From the NCBI GenBank assembly GCA_023391015.1, contig JAEWBT010000036.1:8410-72409 (forward strand): a DNA stretch of 64,000 nucleotides, given 5' to 3'. The position numbers were made by a program, and so were the translations under genes. The notes below the pieces were generated by a model. The model saw only the letters and a program-made list of their open reading frames with translations, was not told the DNA's origin and did not search any database. The stretch comes from Bacteroidota bacterium. Its GTDB lineage: Bacteria > Bacteroidota > Bacteroidia > Chitinophagales > Chitinophagaceae. Positions 51,640-60,849 of the stretch are shown here, one piece after another; the stretch's first letter is position 1; each line of letters opens with the position of its first letter.

Positions 51640-53106
51640 TTAGAGAGAAAGTTCGTTGAAAGTTTCGGCGAGGATTTTCCGGTCGTCAAACGGATGCTTC
51701 ACGCCGCCGATTTCCTGATAGGTTTCATGGCCTTTGCCGGCCACCAGAATAATGTCGCCGGGGCGGGCCAGCATGCAGGCTGTTCGGATGGCCTCGCGGC
51801 GGTCGGCAATGCGAAGCGCTTTTCGTTTTTGGGCCGGTGACAATTCGGCTTCCATTTCCGAGAGAATGGTTTCCGGATTTTCGTAGCGCGGGTTGTCGCT
51901 CGTGAGGATGGCTTTGGCACTGTGTTCACAGGCAGCCGCGGCCATCACCGGTCGCTTCGCCGCGTCGCGGTTGCCGCCGCAACCCACCACCGTAATCACG
52001 GCTTGGTCAGCTGTTTTCAGTTGGTTAATGGTGGCCAGCACGTTGAGGAGCGCGTCGGGTGTGTGGGCGTAATCCACAATCCCCAAAACGCCTTTTTCGG
52101 GCGAGCGCAGCGTTTCAAACCGACCGGCCGCACCGCTCAACGCCGTGAGCGCAGACAAAACGGCCTCTTTTTCTTCACCCAAAAGCACCGCCGCGCCGTA
52201 CACCGCTAGTAGGTTGTAGGCGTTGAACGTGCCAATCATCCGGCAATGCGCTTCCTGCCCGTCCACCAAAAGGTGAAGCCCGGCAATGCCGTTTTCCAGT
52301 ACTTTGGCTTTAAACGTAGCCGGTTCGCGCAGGCTGTAGGTACATTTCTGCGCCGCTGTGTTCTGCAGCATCACCGCGCCGCGCTTGTCGTCAGCGTTCA
52401 CGAGAGCAAAGCTGTCTTTCGGCAGGCCGTCAAAAAAGCCTTTTTTGGCGCGGATGTAGGCGTCAAACGTGCCGTGGTAATCCAGGTGGTCGTGGGTGAT
52501 GTTGGTGAAAACGCCGCCCGCAAACTGCACCCCGGCAATGCGTTGTTGCACCACCGCGTGAGAACTGACTTCCATAAACGCATAGGTGCAACCCGCGTCG
52601 GCCATCTGGCCCAGCAACTGGTGGAGCGAAATCGCGTCGGGCGTGGTGTGCGTCGCCGCTACCGTTTGGTCCCCGATTTTATTTTCTACCGTAGAAAGCA
52701 ACCCGGCTTTATAGCCGAGTGCACTGAAAAGTTGCCATAATAAAGTAGCGCAGGTCGTTTTACCGTTGGTGCCGGTCACGCCCACGATACGCAGCCGCGA
52801 CGACGGGTGGCCATAAAAACGGTCGGCCAGCATGCCGGCGGCTTGAGCCGCGTCGGGCACCACTACCACCGCCGTATTTTCCGGAATTTCCGCCGGTACT
52901 TTTTCACAAAAAACAACCGACGCACCCGCAGCAATGGCTTTGGGGATGAAATCGTGGCCGTCTACCGCCGTTCCTTTCACTGCAATAAAACCGCTTTCCG
53001 GCCCCGCCGCCCGCGAATCCAGGCACAGCGACACCACTTCCACCCCGGGCTTTCCGGAATGCAGACGGGCGCTTGGCAAGGCTAGCAGGAGGTCTTTGAG
53101 AAGCAT
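51640..53106 (-). CDS. murE: UDP-MurNAc-tripeptide synthetase MurE
   Basis: Adds the third amino acid, probably meso-diaminopimelate, to the precursor. The 488-residue form uses the ATG at 53106, giving the normal start LLKDLLLALP; a longer frame overlapping ftsI is rejected. ATP motif GTNGKTTCATL, EVSSHAVVQQRI and FTNITHDHLDYHGT are visible. The substrate signature DNPRYENPETI (DNPR box) supports diaminopimelate. It starts 35 bases after ftsI. Confidence 0.96.
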   Translation of the reverse strand: MLLKDLLLALPSARLHSGKPGVEVVSLCLDSRAAGPESGFIAVKGTAVDGHDFIPKAIAAGASVVFCEKVPAEIPENTAVVVVPDAAQAAGMLADRFYGHPSSRLRIVGVTGTNGKTTCATLLWQLFSALGYKAGLLSTVENKIGDQTVAATHTTPDAISLHQLLGQMADAGCTYAFMEVSSHAVVQQRIAGVQFAGGVFTNITHDHLDYHGTFDAYIRAKKGFFDGLPKDSFALVNADDKRGAVMLQNTAAQKCTYSLREPATFKAKVLENGIAGLHLLVDGQEAHCRMIGTFNAYNLLAVYGAAVLLGEEKEAVLSALTALSGAAGRFETLRSPEKGVLGIVDYAHTPDALLNVLATINQLKTADQAVITVVGCGGNRDAAKRPVMAAAACEHSAKAILTSDNPRYENPETILSEMEAELSPAQKRKALRIADRREAIRTACMLARPGDIILVAGKGHETYQEIGGVKHPFDDRKILAETFNELSL

Positions 53107-53141
53107 AGGAAAAGGAGCTTTATTTCCGGAAATTTTGGGGT

Positions 53142-55277
53142 TTAGGATTGGAGATTGAGTATGATGGTCTGGCCTTTCTGCACCGCTGTGCCCGCCGGAA
53201 TGGATTGGGCGTGAACGGTTCCGCTGCCCTGAATCTGAACTGTAATGCCTTGTTTTTCCAAAAGATAAATGGCATCGCGCAGGCCCATGCCCACCACATC
53301 GGGAACAGTTCCTTTCTGCACCAACCGGCGCATCGCCACCGCACTGTTGGCCGAGTCGGCCCCGACAGCTACAATCTCGCCATGGTTTTCGCCGTTCAAA
53401 ATGGCTTTGCGGCCCAGCGCGCTCATCAGTTTGGCAACCGCTTCTGCCGAGGCCGGACGGGAAATGAGCTTGCCGCCATCCAGCCGTGCAAATGAGTCCA
53501 GTGGCCCGGCCCACGAACCAAGGTCAGACGCAAAAATCTTATCGGCGACCATCCGGAATACCGGCGCGGCCAGCGTACCACCGTAGTAAGACCCGGCGTG
53601 TGGACGGGTGCGAATCACCACGCAAACGGTATAGCGCGGCTTATCGGCGGGGAAATAACCCACGAACGTGCCCTGGTAAACGCCCATCCGGTAGGTAATG
53701 CCTTTATCGGCCACCTGCGCCGTTCCGGTTTTTCCGGCAATGGCGTAGTTGGGCGACTTAATGTGTTTGCCGGTTCCGGTAATCACCACTTCTTCGGCAC
53801 AGCTTCGCAGCTGGCGAATGCTGGCAGGATCGGCAATGGCTTCGTTGAGCACCACGGGCTCGGTTACTTTCACATCTTTACCATATTCGCGGATAGAGTG
53901 GATGAGATAAGGCTTCATCATCTTGCCGTCGTTGGCCACCGCGTTGTACAACATACAGGTGTGAATCGGCGAAATCATAACGCCGTAACCGATGCCCATC
54001 CAGGGCAAGATGGTGTTGTTCCAGTGTTTGGATTTGGGGCGGATCACCGCCGGTTTGGGCTCCCCGGCCAGTTCAATACCGGTGCGGTCCAACAGGTGCA
54101 TTTTCTCCAAATGCGCTACAAATTTTTCCGGGTTTTTGGCGTAATGTTCAAAAACCAGCTTCGCCATCCCCACGTTGCTGGATTGGGCAAACGCCTTTTT
54201 TATCGGCATGGCACCGAGGCCGTGGTGGGAGTCGTGCATCGTGCGATTGCCAAACACCTTGGCGCCGCCTTCGCAGTCCACGATATCATCTACATTAATG
54301 TAACCGTCGCGCAGCAGGGCTGCGAGCGTAGCGATTTTAAACGTAGAGCCCGGCTCCGCCAGCGTCATGGCGTAATTGATGTCTTCGGTGTATTTTCCGG
54401 TAGCGGAGTCGCGGCCCAGGTTGGCCAATGCGCGGATTTTGCCGGTCGGCACTTCCATCACTACCACCGTTCCCTGCTGGCAGTTGTATTGTTCCAGAAT
54501 CGAAAGCAACGCATGATGCGCCACATCCTGAATGCGCATGTCTAAGGTCGTTACTACGTCGCGACCGTTCTGCGGCTCCACAACCGAACCTTCCAGGGTC
54601 GTCCAGCGGTTGCCCACAATGCGCTGGCGCACGCAGGTGCCGTCCAGCCCAGACAAAATCGAATCGCAGGTAGCTTCCAGACCGGCAACGCTTTTCACAA
54701 GTCGGGCTTCCTTGCCTTCGCCTTTCCACACAAAATTGCTTTTGCCAATCGTACGGGAGGCCAGCACGCCGTAGGGTGCAACGCGCTTGTTTTTGGTTTC
54801 AAAAATAAATCCGCCCCAGCGCTGTCCTTTATTAAATACCGGCAATTCGCGCAGGGCCTGAAACTGATAATAGGCCAGATTTTTGCCGACTTCAAAATAG
54901 CGGCTGCCTTTATCCCGGCCTTTCTGCAGTTTCTTTTTCCACTCGGCAGCCGTGCCTTTTTGGGTAATGGCGGCAATGCCTTTGGAGAGGGTATCTAAGT
55001 AGCGGGCAAAGGTGTCGGGTTTGGCAATGGTAAGATCCACGTGGACGTCAAACTGCGGAATGGTGCTGGAAAGCAAGGTGCCGTCTTCGCTGTAGATATT
55101 GCCGCGCTCGGCCACCAGCGTGTCGGTCTGCACGTTCATTTCCAGCGCGCGCTTCCGGAGTTCCGGACCATCCGTCACTTGGATCCACGCCGCTTTCGCC
55201 ACGATCATCACACCCAGCAGGCAGATGGCCGAGAAGGCTACGTAAACCCGGAATCGTATGTCGCGCCGTACGCTCAT
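53142..55277 (-). CDS. ftsI: Division transpeptidase FtsI (PBP3) with PASTA domain
   Basis: A 711-residue class B penicillin-binding protein. Membrane helix at 11-30, dimerisation domain from LVAERGNIYSEDG. Active-site motifs are STFK (S311, K314), SSN (366-368) and KTG (516-518 in AGKTGTAQ). A single PASTA domain at the C-terminus (about 650-711, VPDVVGMGLRDAIYLLEKQG) is shared with Gram-positive PBP2x and Bacteroidota FtsI but absent from E. coli. It overlaps ftsL by four bases. Confidence 0.96.
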   Translation of the reverse strand: MSVRRDIRFRVYVAFSAICLLGVMIVAKAAWIQVTDGPELRKRALEMNVQTDTLVAERGNIYSEDGTLLSSTIPQFDVHVDLTIAKPDTFARYLDTLSKGIAAITQKGTAAEWKKKLQKGRDKGSRYFEVGKNLAYYQFQALRELPVFNKGQRWGGFIFETKNKRVAPYGVLASRTIGKSNFVWKGEGKEARLVKSVAGLEATCDSILSGLDGTCVRQRIVGNRWTTLEGSVVEPQNGRDVVTTLDMRIQDVAHHALLSILEQYNCQQGTVVVMEVPTGKIRALANLGRDSATGKYTEDINYAMTLAEPGSTFKIATLAALLRDGYINVDDIVDCEGGAKVFGNRTMHDSHHGLGAMPIKKAFAQSSNVGMAKLVFEHYAKNPEKFVAHLEKMHLLDRTGIELAGEPKPAVIRPKSKHWNNTILPWMGIGYGVMISPIHTCMLYNAVANDGKMMKPYLIHSIREYGKDVKVTEPVVLNEAIADPASIRQLRSCAEEVVITGTGKHIKSPNYAIAGKTGTAQVADKGITYRMGVYQGTFVGYFPADKPRYTVCVVIRTRPHAGSYYGGTLAAPVFRMVADKIFASDLGSWAGPLDSFARLDGGKLISRPASAEAVAKLMSALGRKAILNGENHGEIVAVGADSANSAVAMRRLVQKGTVPDVVGMGLRDAIYLLEKQGITVQIQGSGTVHAQSIPAGTAVQKGQTIILNLQS

Positions 55278-55690
55278 GGGGTTGTGGAGGAAGGGGTTTG
55301 AGAAGTGCCCGGCAAGCCGGTGTTGGAAGGAATGGTATAAGCAGGGAGCAACAAAGGCTTTAGGCCAATGCCGGCAGCGCGGCGAATGACTTCGGCTTCT
55401 ACCCCGGCCGCCATCAGGCGGGTTTTGGAGTCCATGTAGCGCCAGCGCAGCTCTTTAAGCGTTTTTTGCTCTTTTTCAATTTCCCGTTGCCGCTCGGTGG
55501 CTGTTGTATTATAAGAGATATACACCACGCCCAGCAGCGCGATAAAAGCATAGAACGGAATATTATTGACCAGTGCGCCGTAGGAAATGCGGGCAACCAC
55601 CGCGCGCCAGTCGGAGCGGATGCGCTGCACGGGCGTCATTTCCGGAACACCATTTTCCATTGGCCGGGTATCGTTGTGGGCTACGCTCAT
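55274..55690 (-). CDS. ftsL: FtsL-like divisome protein
   Basis: A 138-residue bitopic protein: about 45 cytoplasmic residues, one membrane helix (about 46-62, IPFYAFIALLGVVYISY), then a predicted coiled coil (TERQREIEKEQKTLKELRWRYMDSKTRLM). Size, topology and position between rsmH and ftsI identify it as the Bacteroidota FtsL, although sequence similarity to E. coli FtsL is negligible. It overlaps both neighbours by four bases. The last 20 residues are Ser/Thr/Pro-rich. Confidence 0.87.
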   Translation of the reverse strand: MSVAHNDTRPMENGVPEMTPVQRIRSDWRAVVARISYGALVNNIPFYAFIALLGVVYISYNTTATERQREIEKEQKTLKELRWRYMDSKTRLMAAGVEAEVIRRAAGIGLKPLLLPAYTIPSNTGLPGTSQTPSSTTP

Positions 55691-56607
55691 GCGAAAGGCT
55701 TTTGGGCGATGCGCAGCCGGGCGCTGCGGGCTCGCGGGTTATCGGAAATTTCCCCCTCGCTGGGCTCAATCGGCTTTGCGTTCACAGCTTGCAACGGCGG
55801 CAGCGCAGCGGGCAGCGGCGAAAGTTGCTCGGCCAAGGACGGCTCGTCAAACCGGCCGGCGCGGATAAAGCGCTTTACCAGCCGGTCTTCCAGCGAGTGA
55901 AACGAGATGACGCTCAGCCGGCCGCCTTCTTTGAGGCAGGCAGGGGTTTGAAGTAAAAATTCTTTCAACACGTCCAGCTCTTCATTGACTTCAATGCGAA
56001 GCGCCTGAAACAGCTGGGCAAAATATTTGTCGGTGCGCCCTTTCACGACCGGGGCTACGGCAGCGCGCAAATCCTGCACCGTGTTCAGCGGCGATTTCTG
56101 CCGGATGCTCACCAGATGGCGGGCCAGTTGGCGGGCGTTGCGCACCTCGCCGTATTGCTCGAAAAGGCTGTGGAGCTCGGCCTCGCTTTTCTCCCGGATT
56201 ACGTCGGCGGCGGTACGGCCATCGCGTTGGTCCATACGCATATCTAGCGGGCCGTCGAAACGGGTGGAAAAACCCCGTTCGCCGGTGTCGAACTGCCAGG
56301 ACGAAACGCCCAAGTCGGCCAGGATGCCATCTACCTGCGGGTAGCCGTGGAGGCGCAGGAAGCGCTTCAGATACCGGAAATTCTCCCCTACCCGGATGAG
56401 GCGCGGATCGTCGGGCGCGTTGCGCCAGGCGTCGGCGTCTTGGTCAAAAGCGATGAGGACTCCATTTTCTCCCAACTGTTCCAGGATTCTCCGGCTGTGG
56501 CCGCCGCCGCCGAAGGTGGCATCTACATACACGCCGTCGGGCCGAACACAAAGGGCGTCGGTGGCTTCCTGCAGCAGGACGGTGGTATGGTAGAAAGCGG
56601 TGGTCAT
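55687..56607 (-). CDS. rsmH: 16S rRNA (cytosine1402-N4)-methyltransferase RsmH
   Basis: Methylates C1402 in the decoding centre. The 306 residues contain the SAM motif VDATFGGGGHSRRIL, ILADLGVSSWQFDTGERGFS and VISFHSLEDRLVKRF, all diagnostic. It lies 46 bases after mraZ; the gap carries a TTCCGGAA copy. Confidence 0.97.
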   Translation of the reverse strand: MTTAFYHTTVLLQEATDALCVRPDGVYVDATFGGGGHSRRILEQLGENGVLIAFDQDADAWRNAPDDPRLIRVGENFRYLKRFLRLHGYPQVDGILADLGVSSWQFDTGERGFSTRFDGPLDMRMDQRDGRTAADVIREKSEAELHSLFEQYGEVRNARQLARHLVSIRQKSPLNTVQDLRAAVAPVVKGRTDKYFAQLFQALRIEVNEELDVLKEFLLQTPACLKEGGRLSVISFHSLEDRLVKRFIRAGRFDEPSLAEQLSPLPAALPPLQAVNAKPIEPSEGEISDNPRARSARLRIAQKPFA

Positions 56608-56653
56608 TTTGGGATAAATTTTTCCGGAAATTTTGGGTGTTGAAAAAGAGCTT

Positions 56654-57118
56654 TTAGAGGTCGTTTAAAAAGTCAGTTCCGGCCACTTCGGCAGCCAGGT
56701 CGGAGAAAGAATAGGCAGCTTTGCGCAGGTATTCGTAATAAGTGGTTTTGTCCCACAGCTCTACCTTATTGCCTTGGGCGGCGAACACCATTTCTTTGGA
56801 AAGCCCCGCATATTCCATCAAAGGATTTGGCAGGTTGATGCGGCCGGCAGCGTCCAGTTCCACGATGGTGGCACCGTTCAAAAAAAGGCGTTTGAACTCG
56901 CGGGCCTTAGGATTAAAATCGTTAAGGCGGGCTATCTTGGCGCTGATTTCTTCCCACACAAACATGGGGTAGAGCGTGAGGCAGGTTTCAAATCCGCGAT
57001 TCAACACAAACCGGTCGGAAACGGTGCCGTCGGGAAGCTGTTTCCTGAAACCTGCCGGCATCAGGAAGCGTCCTTTTTGGTCGAGAGAAACCTCGTATTC
57101 GCCTAAAAATCCGATCAC
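56654..57118 (-). CDS. mraZ: Transcriptional regulator MraZ
   Basis: AbrB-fold regulator that binds upstream of its own operon. The GTG at 57118 gives 154 residues starting IGFLGEYEVSLDQKGRFLMP, the normal MraZ N-terminus. The ATG at 57172 would add 18 odd residues and lies two bases from the MraZ-type operator repeats, so it is disfavoured. Two SpoVT/AbrB-like halves are visible (DQKGRFLMPAGFRKQL and DAAGRINLPNPL). It heads the dcw cluster. Confidence 0.9.
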   Translation of the reverse strand: MIGFLGEYEVSLDQKGRFLMPAGFRKQLPDGTVSDRFVLNRGFETCLTLYPMFVWEEISAKIARLNDFNPKAREFKRLFLNGATIVELDAAGRINLPNPLMEYAGLSKEMVFAAQGNKVELWDKTTYYEYLRKAAYSFSDLAAEVAGTDFLNDL

Positions 57119-57141
57119 GAAAAGTGGGTCTGTTATGAATG

Positions 57142-57188
57142 TTCCACGAATGTTCCACAAAAATAACACCATTTCCCACTTTTTCCCA
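57142..57188 (-). promoter_or_regulatory. Likely MraZ operator repeats
   Basis: Minus-strand TGGGA words at 57184-57188 and 57174-57178 are exactly ten bases apart, the spacing known for MraZ boxes (TGGGN, five bases, TGGGN); the next ten-base position holds a degenerate TGTTA. Two further GTGGAACATTC copies lie downstream (57142-57146 and 57153-57157 mark their TGGAA cores). I see no exact -7 box for mraZ. Confidence 0.65.
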
Positions 57189-57394
57189 CCAATAATTTTC
57201 AGGATTTTTTTTTAAGGCAGAAAAAAGACCTTTTGGATAACCTAAAGCCTTGATTACCAAAGCATCTGCGAAGCCATTTCAGACGCCATTCAATTCCGTT
57301 TTCTAATCCACAGTCGTACGAAGCTGCATTTTTTTTATTCAAACAGGCTGGATTGGGGCAAATATTTTTTCCACAATTTTTAGCACACCGCCTC
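57189..57394. other. Rest of the mraZ-bamD divergent gap
   Basis: The gene-free stretch 57119-57432 contains the operator repeats and the bamD promoter. Between them the DNA is AT-rich, with A/T runs at 57205-57235 and 57330-57380, and shows nothing else I can support. Confidence 0.6.
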
Positions 57395-57425
57395 TTTCCT
57401 GCAAAGGGCTATCGGGGTAAATTTG
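57395..57425 (+). promoter_or_regulatory. bamD promoter (TTTC, 19-base spacer, TAAATTTG), almost leaderless
   Basis: The exact -7 box at 57418-57425 ends only seven bases before the bamD ATG at 57433. A near -33 element TTTC is at 57395-57398 with ideal spacing. Transcription should start within a few bases of the start codon. Confidence 0.65.
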
Positions 57426-57432
57426 CGCCCTT

Positions 57433-58242
57433 ATGGCCAAAAAGTTTTTCCTGTTGATTTTCCCGATGCTTTTGCTCCTGGGTGCAACGGGTTGCAATCC
57501 TTACGAGAAGGTTTTAAAATCCAACGACGTCAACTACAAGCTCACTAAGGCCAACGAATATTACGACGCTAAGAAATACCAGCAGGCCAACGAGTTGTAT
57601 TACCAGATGATTTCGGTATTGAAAGGCACCAAAAGCTTTGAGCCGCTGGTGTGGCGCTACGCCTGGTCGTTCTACAACCTGAAGGACTATCTGTCGGCGT
57701 CATACTGGTTTAAAAACTTTGTGGATTATTTCCCTACTTCCAAAGAAGCCGAGGAAGCCGAGTTTATGCACGCCCTGGCGCTTTACAAAGAGTCGCCGAA
57801 GACCAGCCTGGAGCAAACCAACACCATCAAAGCGATGGAAGCGTTGCAGGCCTATATTAATAAGTATCCTACTTCTAAACGCGCCTCCGAAGCCAACGCT
57901 TATATGGATGAAGGCCGCGCCAAGCTGGAAGCCAAAGACGCGAGTGCGGCCGACTTGTATTTTAAAATAGGGCAGTTCCGGGCGGCGAGTGTGGCCTACC
58001 GGAATTTGCTGCGCACCTACCCGGAAAGCGAGCGCGCCGATTTTTATCAGTATATGATCGTGCGTTCGTTGTACCTTTACGCCCGCGAAAGCATTACCGA
58101 GAAGCAGGAAGAGCGCTACGCCAACACCGTTTCGGCGTACCGGGAAATGGCCGATTTGTACCCGAAGTCCGCCTACCTGGCCGACGCCCAGCGGATTTCC
58201 CGCTTGTCAGACGCTTCCATCAACGACCTCCGCAAACCTTAA
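57433..58242 (+). CDS. bamD: Outer-membrane assembly lipoprotein BamD
   Basis: Essential lipoprotein of the BAM complex that inserts beta-barrels. The 269 residues have a signal peptide with lipobox LGATGC (Cys21) and five TPR-like repeats, beginning ANEYYDAKKYQQANELYYQMI and ending AYREMADLYPKSAYLADAQRI. Length matches the family. It is followed by rpoZ 7 bases downstream. Confidence 0.93.
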   Translation: MAKKFFLLIFPMLLLLGATGCNPYEKVLKSNDVNYKLTKANEYYDAKKYQQANELYYQMISVLKGTKSFEPLVWRYAWSFYNLKDYLSASYWFKNFVDYFPTSKEAEEAEFMHALALYKESPKTSLEQTNTIKAMEALQAYINKYPTSKRASEANAYMDEGRAKLEAKDASAADLYFKIGQFRAASVAYRNLLRTYPESERADFYQYMIVRSLYLYARESITEKQEERYANTVSAYREMADLYPKSAYLADAQRISRLSDASINDLRKP

Positions 58243-58249
58243 ATTATTT

Positions 58250-58561
58250 ATGAGCATTCAACGTAAAACCGTCAACCCCATTGCCGTAACCCGCGACGTG
58301 GTGGCGATGAAAAACAAAACCGGCAACCTCTATGAGTCTATTGCCATTATTGCCCGCCGTGCCAACCAGATTTCGGTGCAGATGAAAGGCGAGTTGCACA
58401 AAAAACTGGAAGAATTCAGTTCTTTCTCCGAGCACATGGAAGAAGTAGGCGACAACAAAGAGCAGATTGAAATTTCGCGCTCCTACGAGCGCCTCGCCAA
58501 CCCCGCCCTGCAAGCCACCGCCGAGTTTTTCAACGACGAGATTCAGTACCGGAAAAAGTAG
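58250..58561 (+). CDS. rpoZ: RNA polymerase omega subunit, Bacteroidota type
   Basis: A 103-residue small subunit aiding RNA polymerase assembly. The conserved region is TRDVVAMKNKTGNLYESIAIIARRANQIS, matching RpoZ/Rpb6; a charged helical middle and ERLANPALQATAEFFNDEI follow. It is co-transcribed with bamD, a common pairing in this phylum, and ends at a strong terminator. Confidence 0.88.
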   Translation: MSIQRKTVNPIAVTRDVVAMKNKTGNLYESIAIIARRANQISVQMKGELHKKLEEFSSFSEHMEEVGDNKEQIEISRSYERLANPALQATAEFFNDEIQYRKK

Positions 58562-58572
58562 CATTTTCCAAT

Positions 58573-58607
58573 AAAAAAAGCCCCGGCGCATGCGTCGGGG
58601 CTTTTTT
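58573..58607. terminator. Bidirectional terminator after rpoZ
   Basis: GCCCCG and CGGGGC arms with seven A and six T outside form a strong stem (58573-58585 with 58596-58607) between convergent genes. Confidence 0.88.
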
Positions 58608-58623
58608 GTTTTAGATAGGGCCG

Positions 58624-60609
58624 TTAATGCCGCACGGAGAGCGACTGATAGAGCACCACCTTGCCTTCCTGGCGCAAGGCGACGCGGTAGATGCCTGGCA
58701 CGTAGGAAGAAACATCCAGCTTCCACATACCGTCACCGGCATTTGCTTTTTCAAAAGCCACCCTGCGACCCAGCACGTCATAGACTTCCAGATTTCCGGA
58801 AATAAGGGTGCTGTAAGCAACGCTTACTAAGCTGGTAGCCGGGTTGGGCGAGAGCACTAAGCTGTTGAGCACCTCGCTGCTGCCGAGGTCTGCTACACTC
58901 ATTGCCGCACCAACGGTCTTGCAGCTTCGGGTAACACCACAATTGTTGTAGGCCCGGGCACAGACGTTGTAGCGCTGGCCTGCTGCCGGATAGGTGTAAG
59001 AAACCGGAGCGGTGTAGTTGGATGTAACCACCTGCTTTTGACCGTTGCCCCAATCCCAGACCAAAGAATCCAGCCCTACGGTTGTACCGCTGTAGGTGAA
59101 GGTAACGGTGCGGTTGGTAGCCGGTGCCGAGAAGGTGAAGGCCGCGCTGAGCGGTGCGGCGGTGCAGGCGCAGTCAGCTTGCCCAAACTTAGCCACCCAC
59201 CAATCGGTGTCCCCGCCGATATTGGTGATGTTGTGACCTGCAAAGGAAAGCTGATAAGCCACAGAGCCACCGACGTAAAAGTTACCCTTTGCATCAGAGG
59301 AAATATGAGTGATTCCATCGTTGAAGCCCGGCGCGCTTTTGGCCGAATCTATACGCAGGACAACTCCGCTAGTGGCGTCAAAGCGAACCAGATAGGGATC
59401 ACCCCCTGTATTGAAAGGAGAATTTAATTTAAAGCCGTCAAAAGCAAGATAACCCGGATAGCTACCCGCAAGCGCCACTTCGCCATTGGCATATTTGATA
59501 CTTGTACTTGCAGTACTTGCATTGGTTTGTCCACTTTGAGCCCATTGCAATGCGCCACTCGCATTCAGCTTCATGGCAAAAGGAAACTGTTGGTTCACTT
59601 GGTTGACAAAAGCATGGTTTTGGAAGGTATCGCCCGGATAGGTTGTGCCGCCCACATAAATATTACCTAAGCTGTCATAGTCAACCCGACCGGCCAGGAC
59701 TGTAAACGGTTTTTTATTCTGGTGATGCCACAGATAAGCGCCTTGCGCGTTATAGGCAGCAATGTAGAAGGCATCCTTGTTAGGCACCCCGTTGAAAGAC
59801 ACGGTATTGGCACTGTCCTGCGAACCACTAAAATAGTAGCGGCTACTATGAAAATCATACGCCATACGGGTGTACCAGCCACCAAACGAGCCAACAGAGC
59901 TGAGCTGCGGCTTGACCATAGCGGTGAATCTTCCTTGTGCATTGTACTTTAGAATATAAAGGTCTTGCGCACTGACCACCGCCTGACCGCCGGCGTGCGC
60001 ACCCGGTGAAAGCATCGTAAACAAATGCACCGTCCCGTTCGGCTCTACAGCCATGTCAATGGCCCGGCTCCAATAAGAATACCCTGAGAGCGTATCGGTC
60101 TGCGGCAGCCGCGCCCACTGGTACGCACCCGCAGTATCGAGCTTGATTAACACAAGGCTTTTTGGGGTAGTCCCAAAAGTGGTGTCGTTACCAATGGGAA
60201 ACAAACCACTGCTACTGGATATATCAGAAGTAAAACCACTGAATATGTAGACACCTCCCAAAGTGTCTACCGCAATAGCGCTTAGGAAAAAAGCACTGCC
60301 GTAATTGCCAATAGGCTTTGCCCAGCGATACCGGCCCTGGCAGTCAAAAGAAGCGACTACCATAGAGCCTTCTGCGAAGATGTTGCCCAGGCTGTGGCCG
60401 TCCACATCTACCTGATACTTGTTGGTCTGACCGATGACATAGGTGTTGCCCTGGCGATCGGTAGCCATATCCCTAACCTGCTCGATGTCGCCGGGGTTGC
60501 CGGGCCAGTTGCCGGTGCTGCCGCCCCGCTTGGCCCACTGCCACGATTGGGCATGGGTCGTTATAGAGAGCAATAGCAGCAGCACAAAAGGTAAAAGAGT
60601 CTTTTGCAT
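58624..60609 (-). CDS. Secreted PKD-domain protein with SBBP-like propeller and T9SS sorting domain
   Basis: A 661-residue exported protein with a signal peptide (FVLLLLLSITTHAQ). Residues 20-470 are propeller-like repeats with WAKxxG... and DxxGNxYVxG motifs, as in SBBP/beta-propeller surface proteins. A PKD domain lies at about 490-570 (APATNRTVTFTYSG...LVWDWGNGQKQV...VCARAYNNCG). The end (LVLSPNPATSLVSVAYS...GIYRVAL) is a T9SS type A domain. No catalytic motif is apparent. The upstream gap 60610-60849 holds only a short ACCCT/AGGGT hairpin. Confidence 0.87.
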   Translation of the reverse strand: MQKTLLPFVLLLLLSITTHAQSWQWAKRGGSTGNWPGNPGDIEQVRDMATDRQGNTYVIGQTNKYQVDVDGHSLGNIFAEGSMVVASFDCQGRYRWAKPIGNYGSAFFLSAIAVDTLGGVYIFSGFTSDISSSSGLFPIGNDTTFGTTPKSLVLIKLDTAGAYQWARLPQTDTLSGYSYWSRAIDMAVEPNGTVHLFTMLSPGAHAGGQAVVSAQDLYILKYNAQGRFTAMVKPQLSSVGSFGGWYTRMAYDFHSSRYYFSGSQDSANTVSFNGVPNKDAFYIAAYNAQGAYLWHHQNKKPFTVLAGRVDYDSLGNIYVGGTTYPGDTFQNHAFVNQVNQQFPFAMKLNASGALQWAQSGQTNASTASTSIKYANGEVALAGSYPGYLAFDGFKLNSPFNTGGDPYLVRFDATSGVVLRIDSAKSAPGFNDGITHISSDAKGNFYVGGSVAYQLSFAGHNITNIGGDTDWWVAKFGQADCACTAAPLSAAFTFSAPATNRTVTFTYSGTTVGLDSLVWDWGNGQKQVVTSNYTAPVSYTYPAAGQRYNVCARAYNNCGVTRSCKTVGAAMSVADLGSSEVLNSLVLSPNPATSLVSVAYSTLISGNLEVYDVLGRRVAFEKANAGDGMWKLDVSSYVPGIYRVALRQEGKVVLYQSLSVRH

Positions 60610-60849
60610 CGTTGAAAAGAAAAATTGTTTAAGAAAGAAGTATTAATGCAAGTAAAGACGGGCGATTTACCAGAAGAGGCAGGGGCCGGGACGAAATATT
60701 TATATTGCCCATGCCATTTACGCACCCTTAGGTTAGGGTACAGGGAGCGTTTTTTCCGGCAAAAAGCCAATTATACCAAGAAGATTTTACTGGAATTTTA
60801 ACCCACCTGCTCTTATATTCGGCAGCTATTCAGAAGATTTTCTCCAAAA

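Noticed and set aside
53107..53514. N-terminal extension of murE by 136 residues
   Set aside because: It overlaps ftsI out of frame and does not resemble MurE; the ATG at 53106 gives the normal start.
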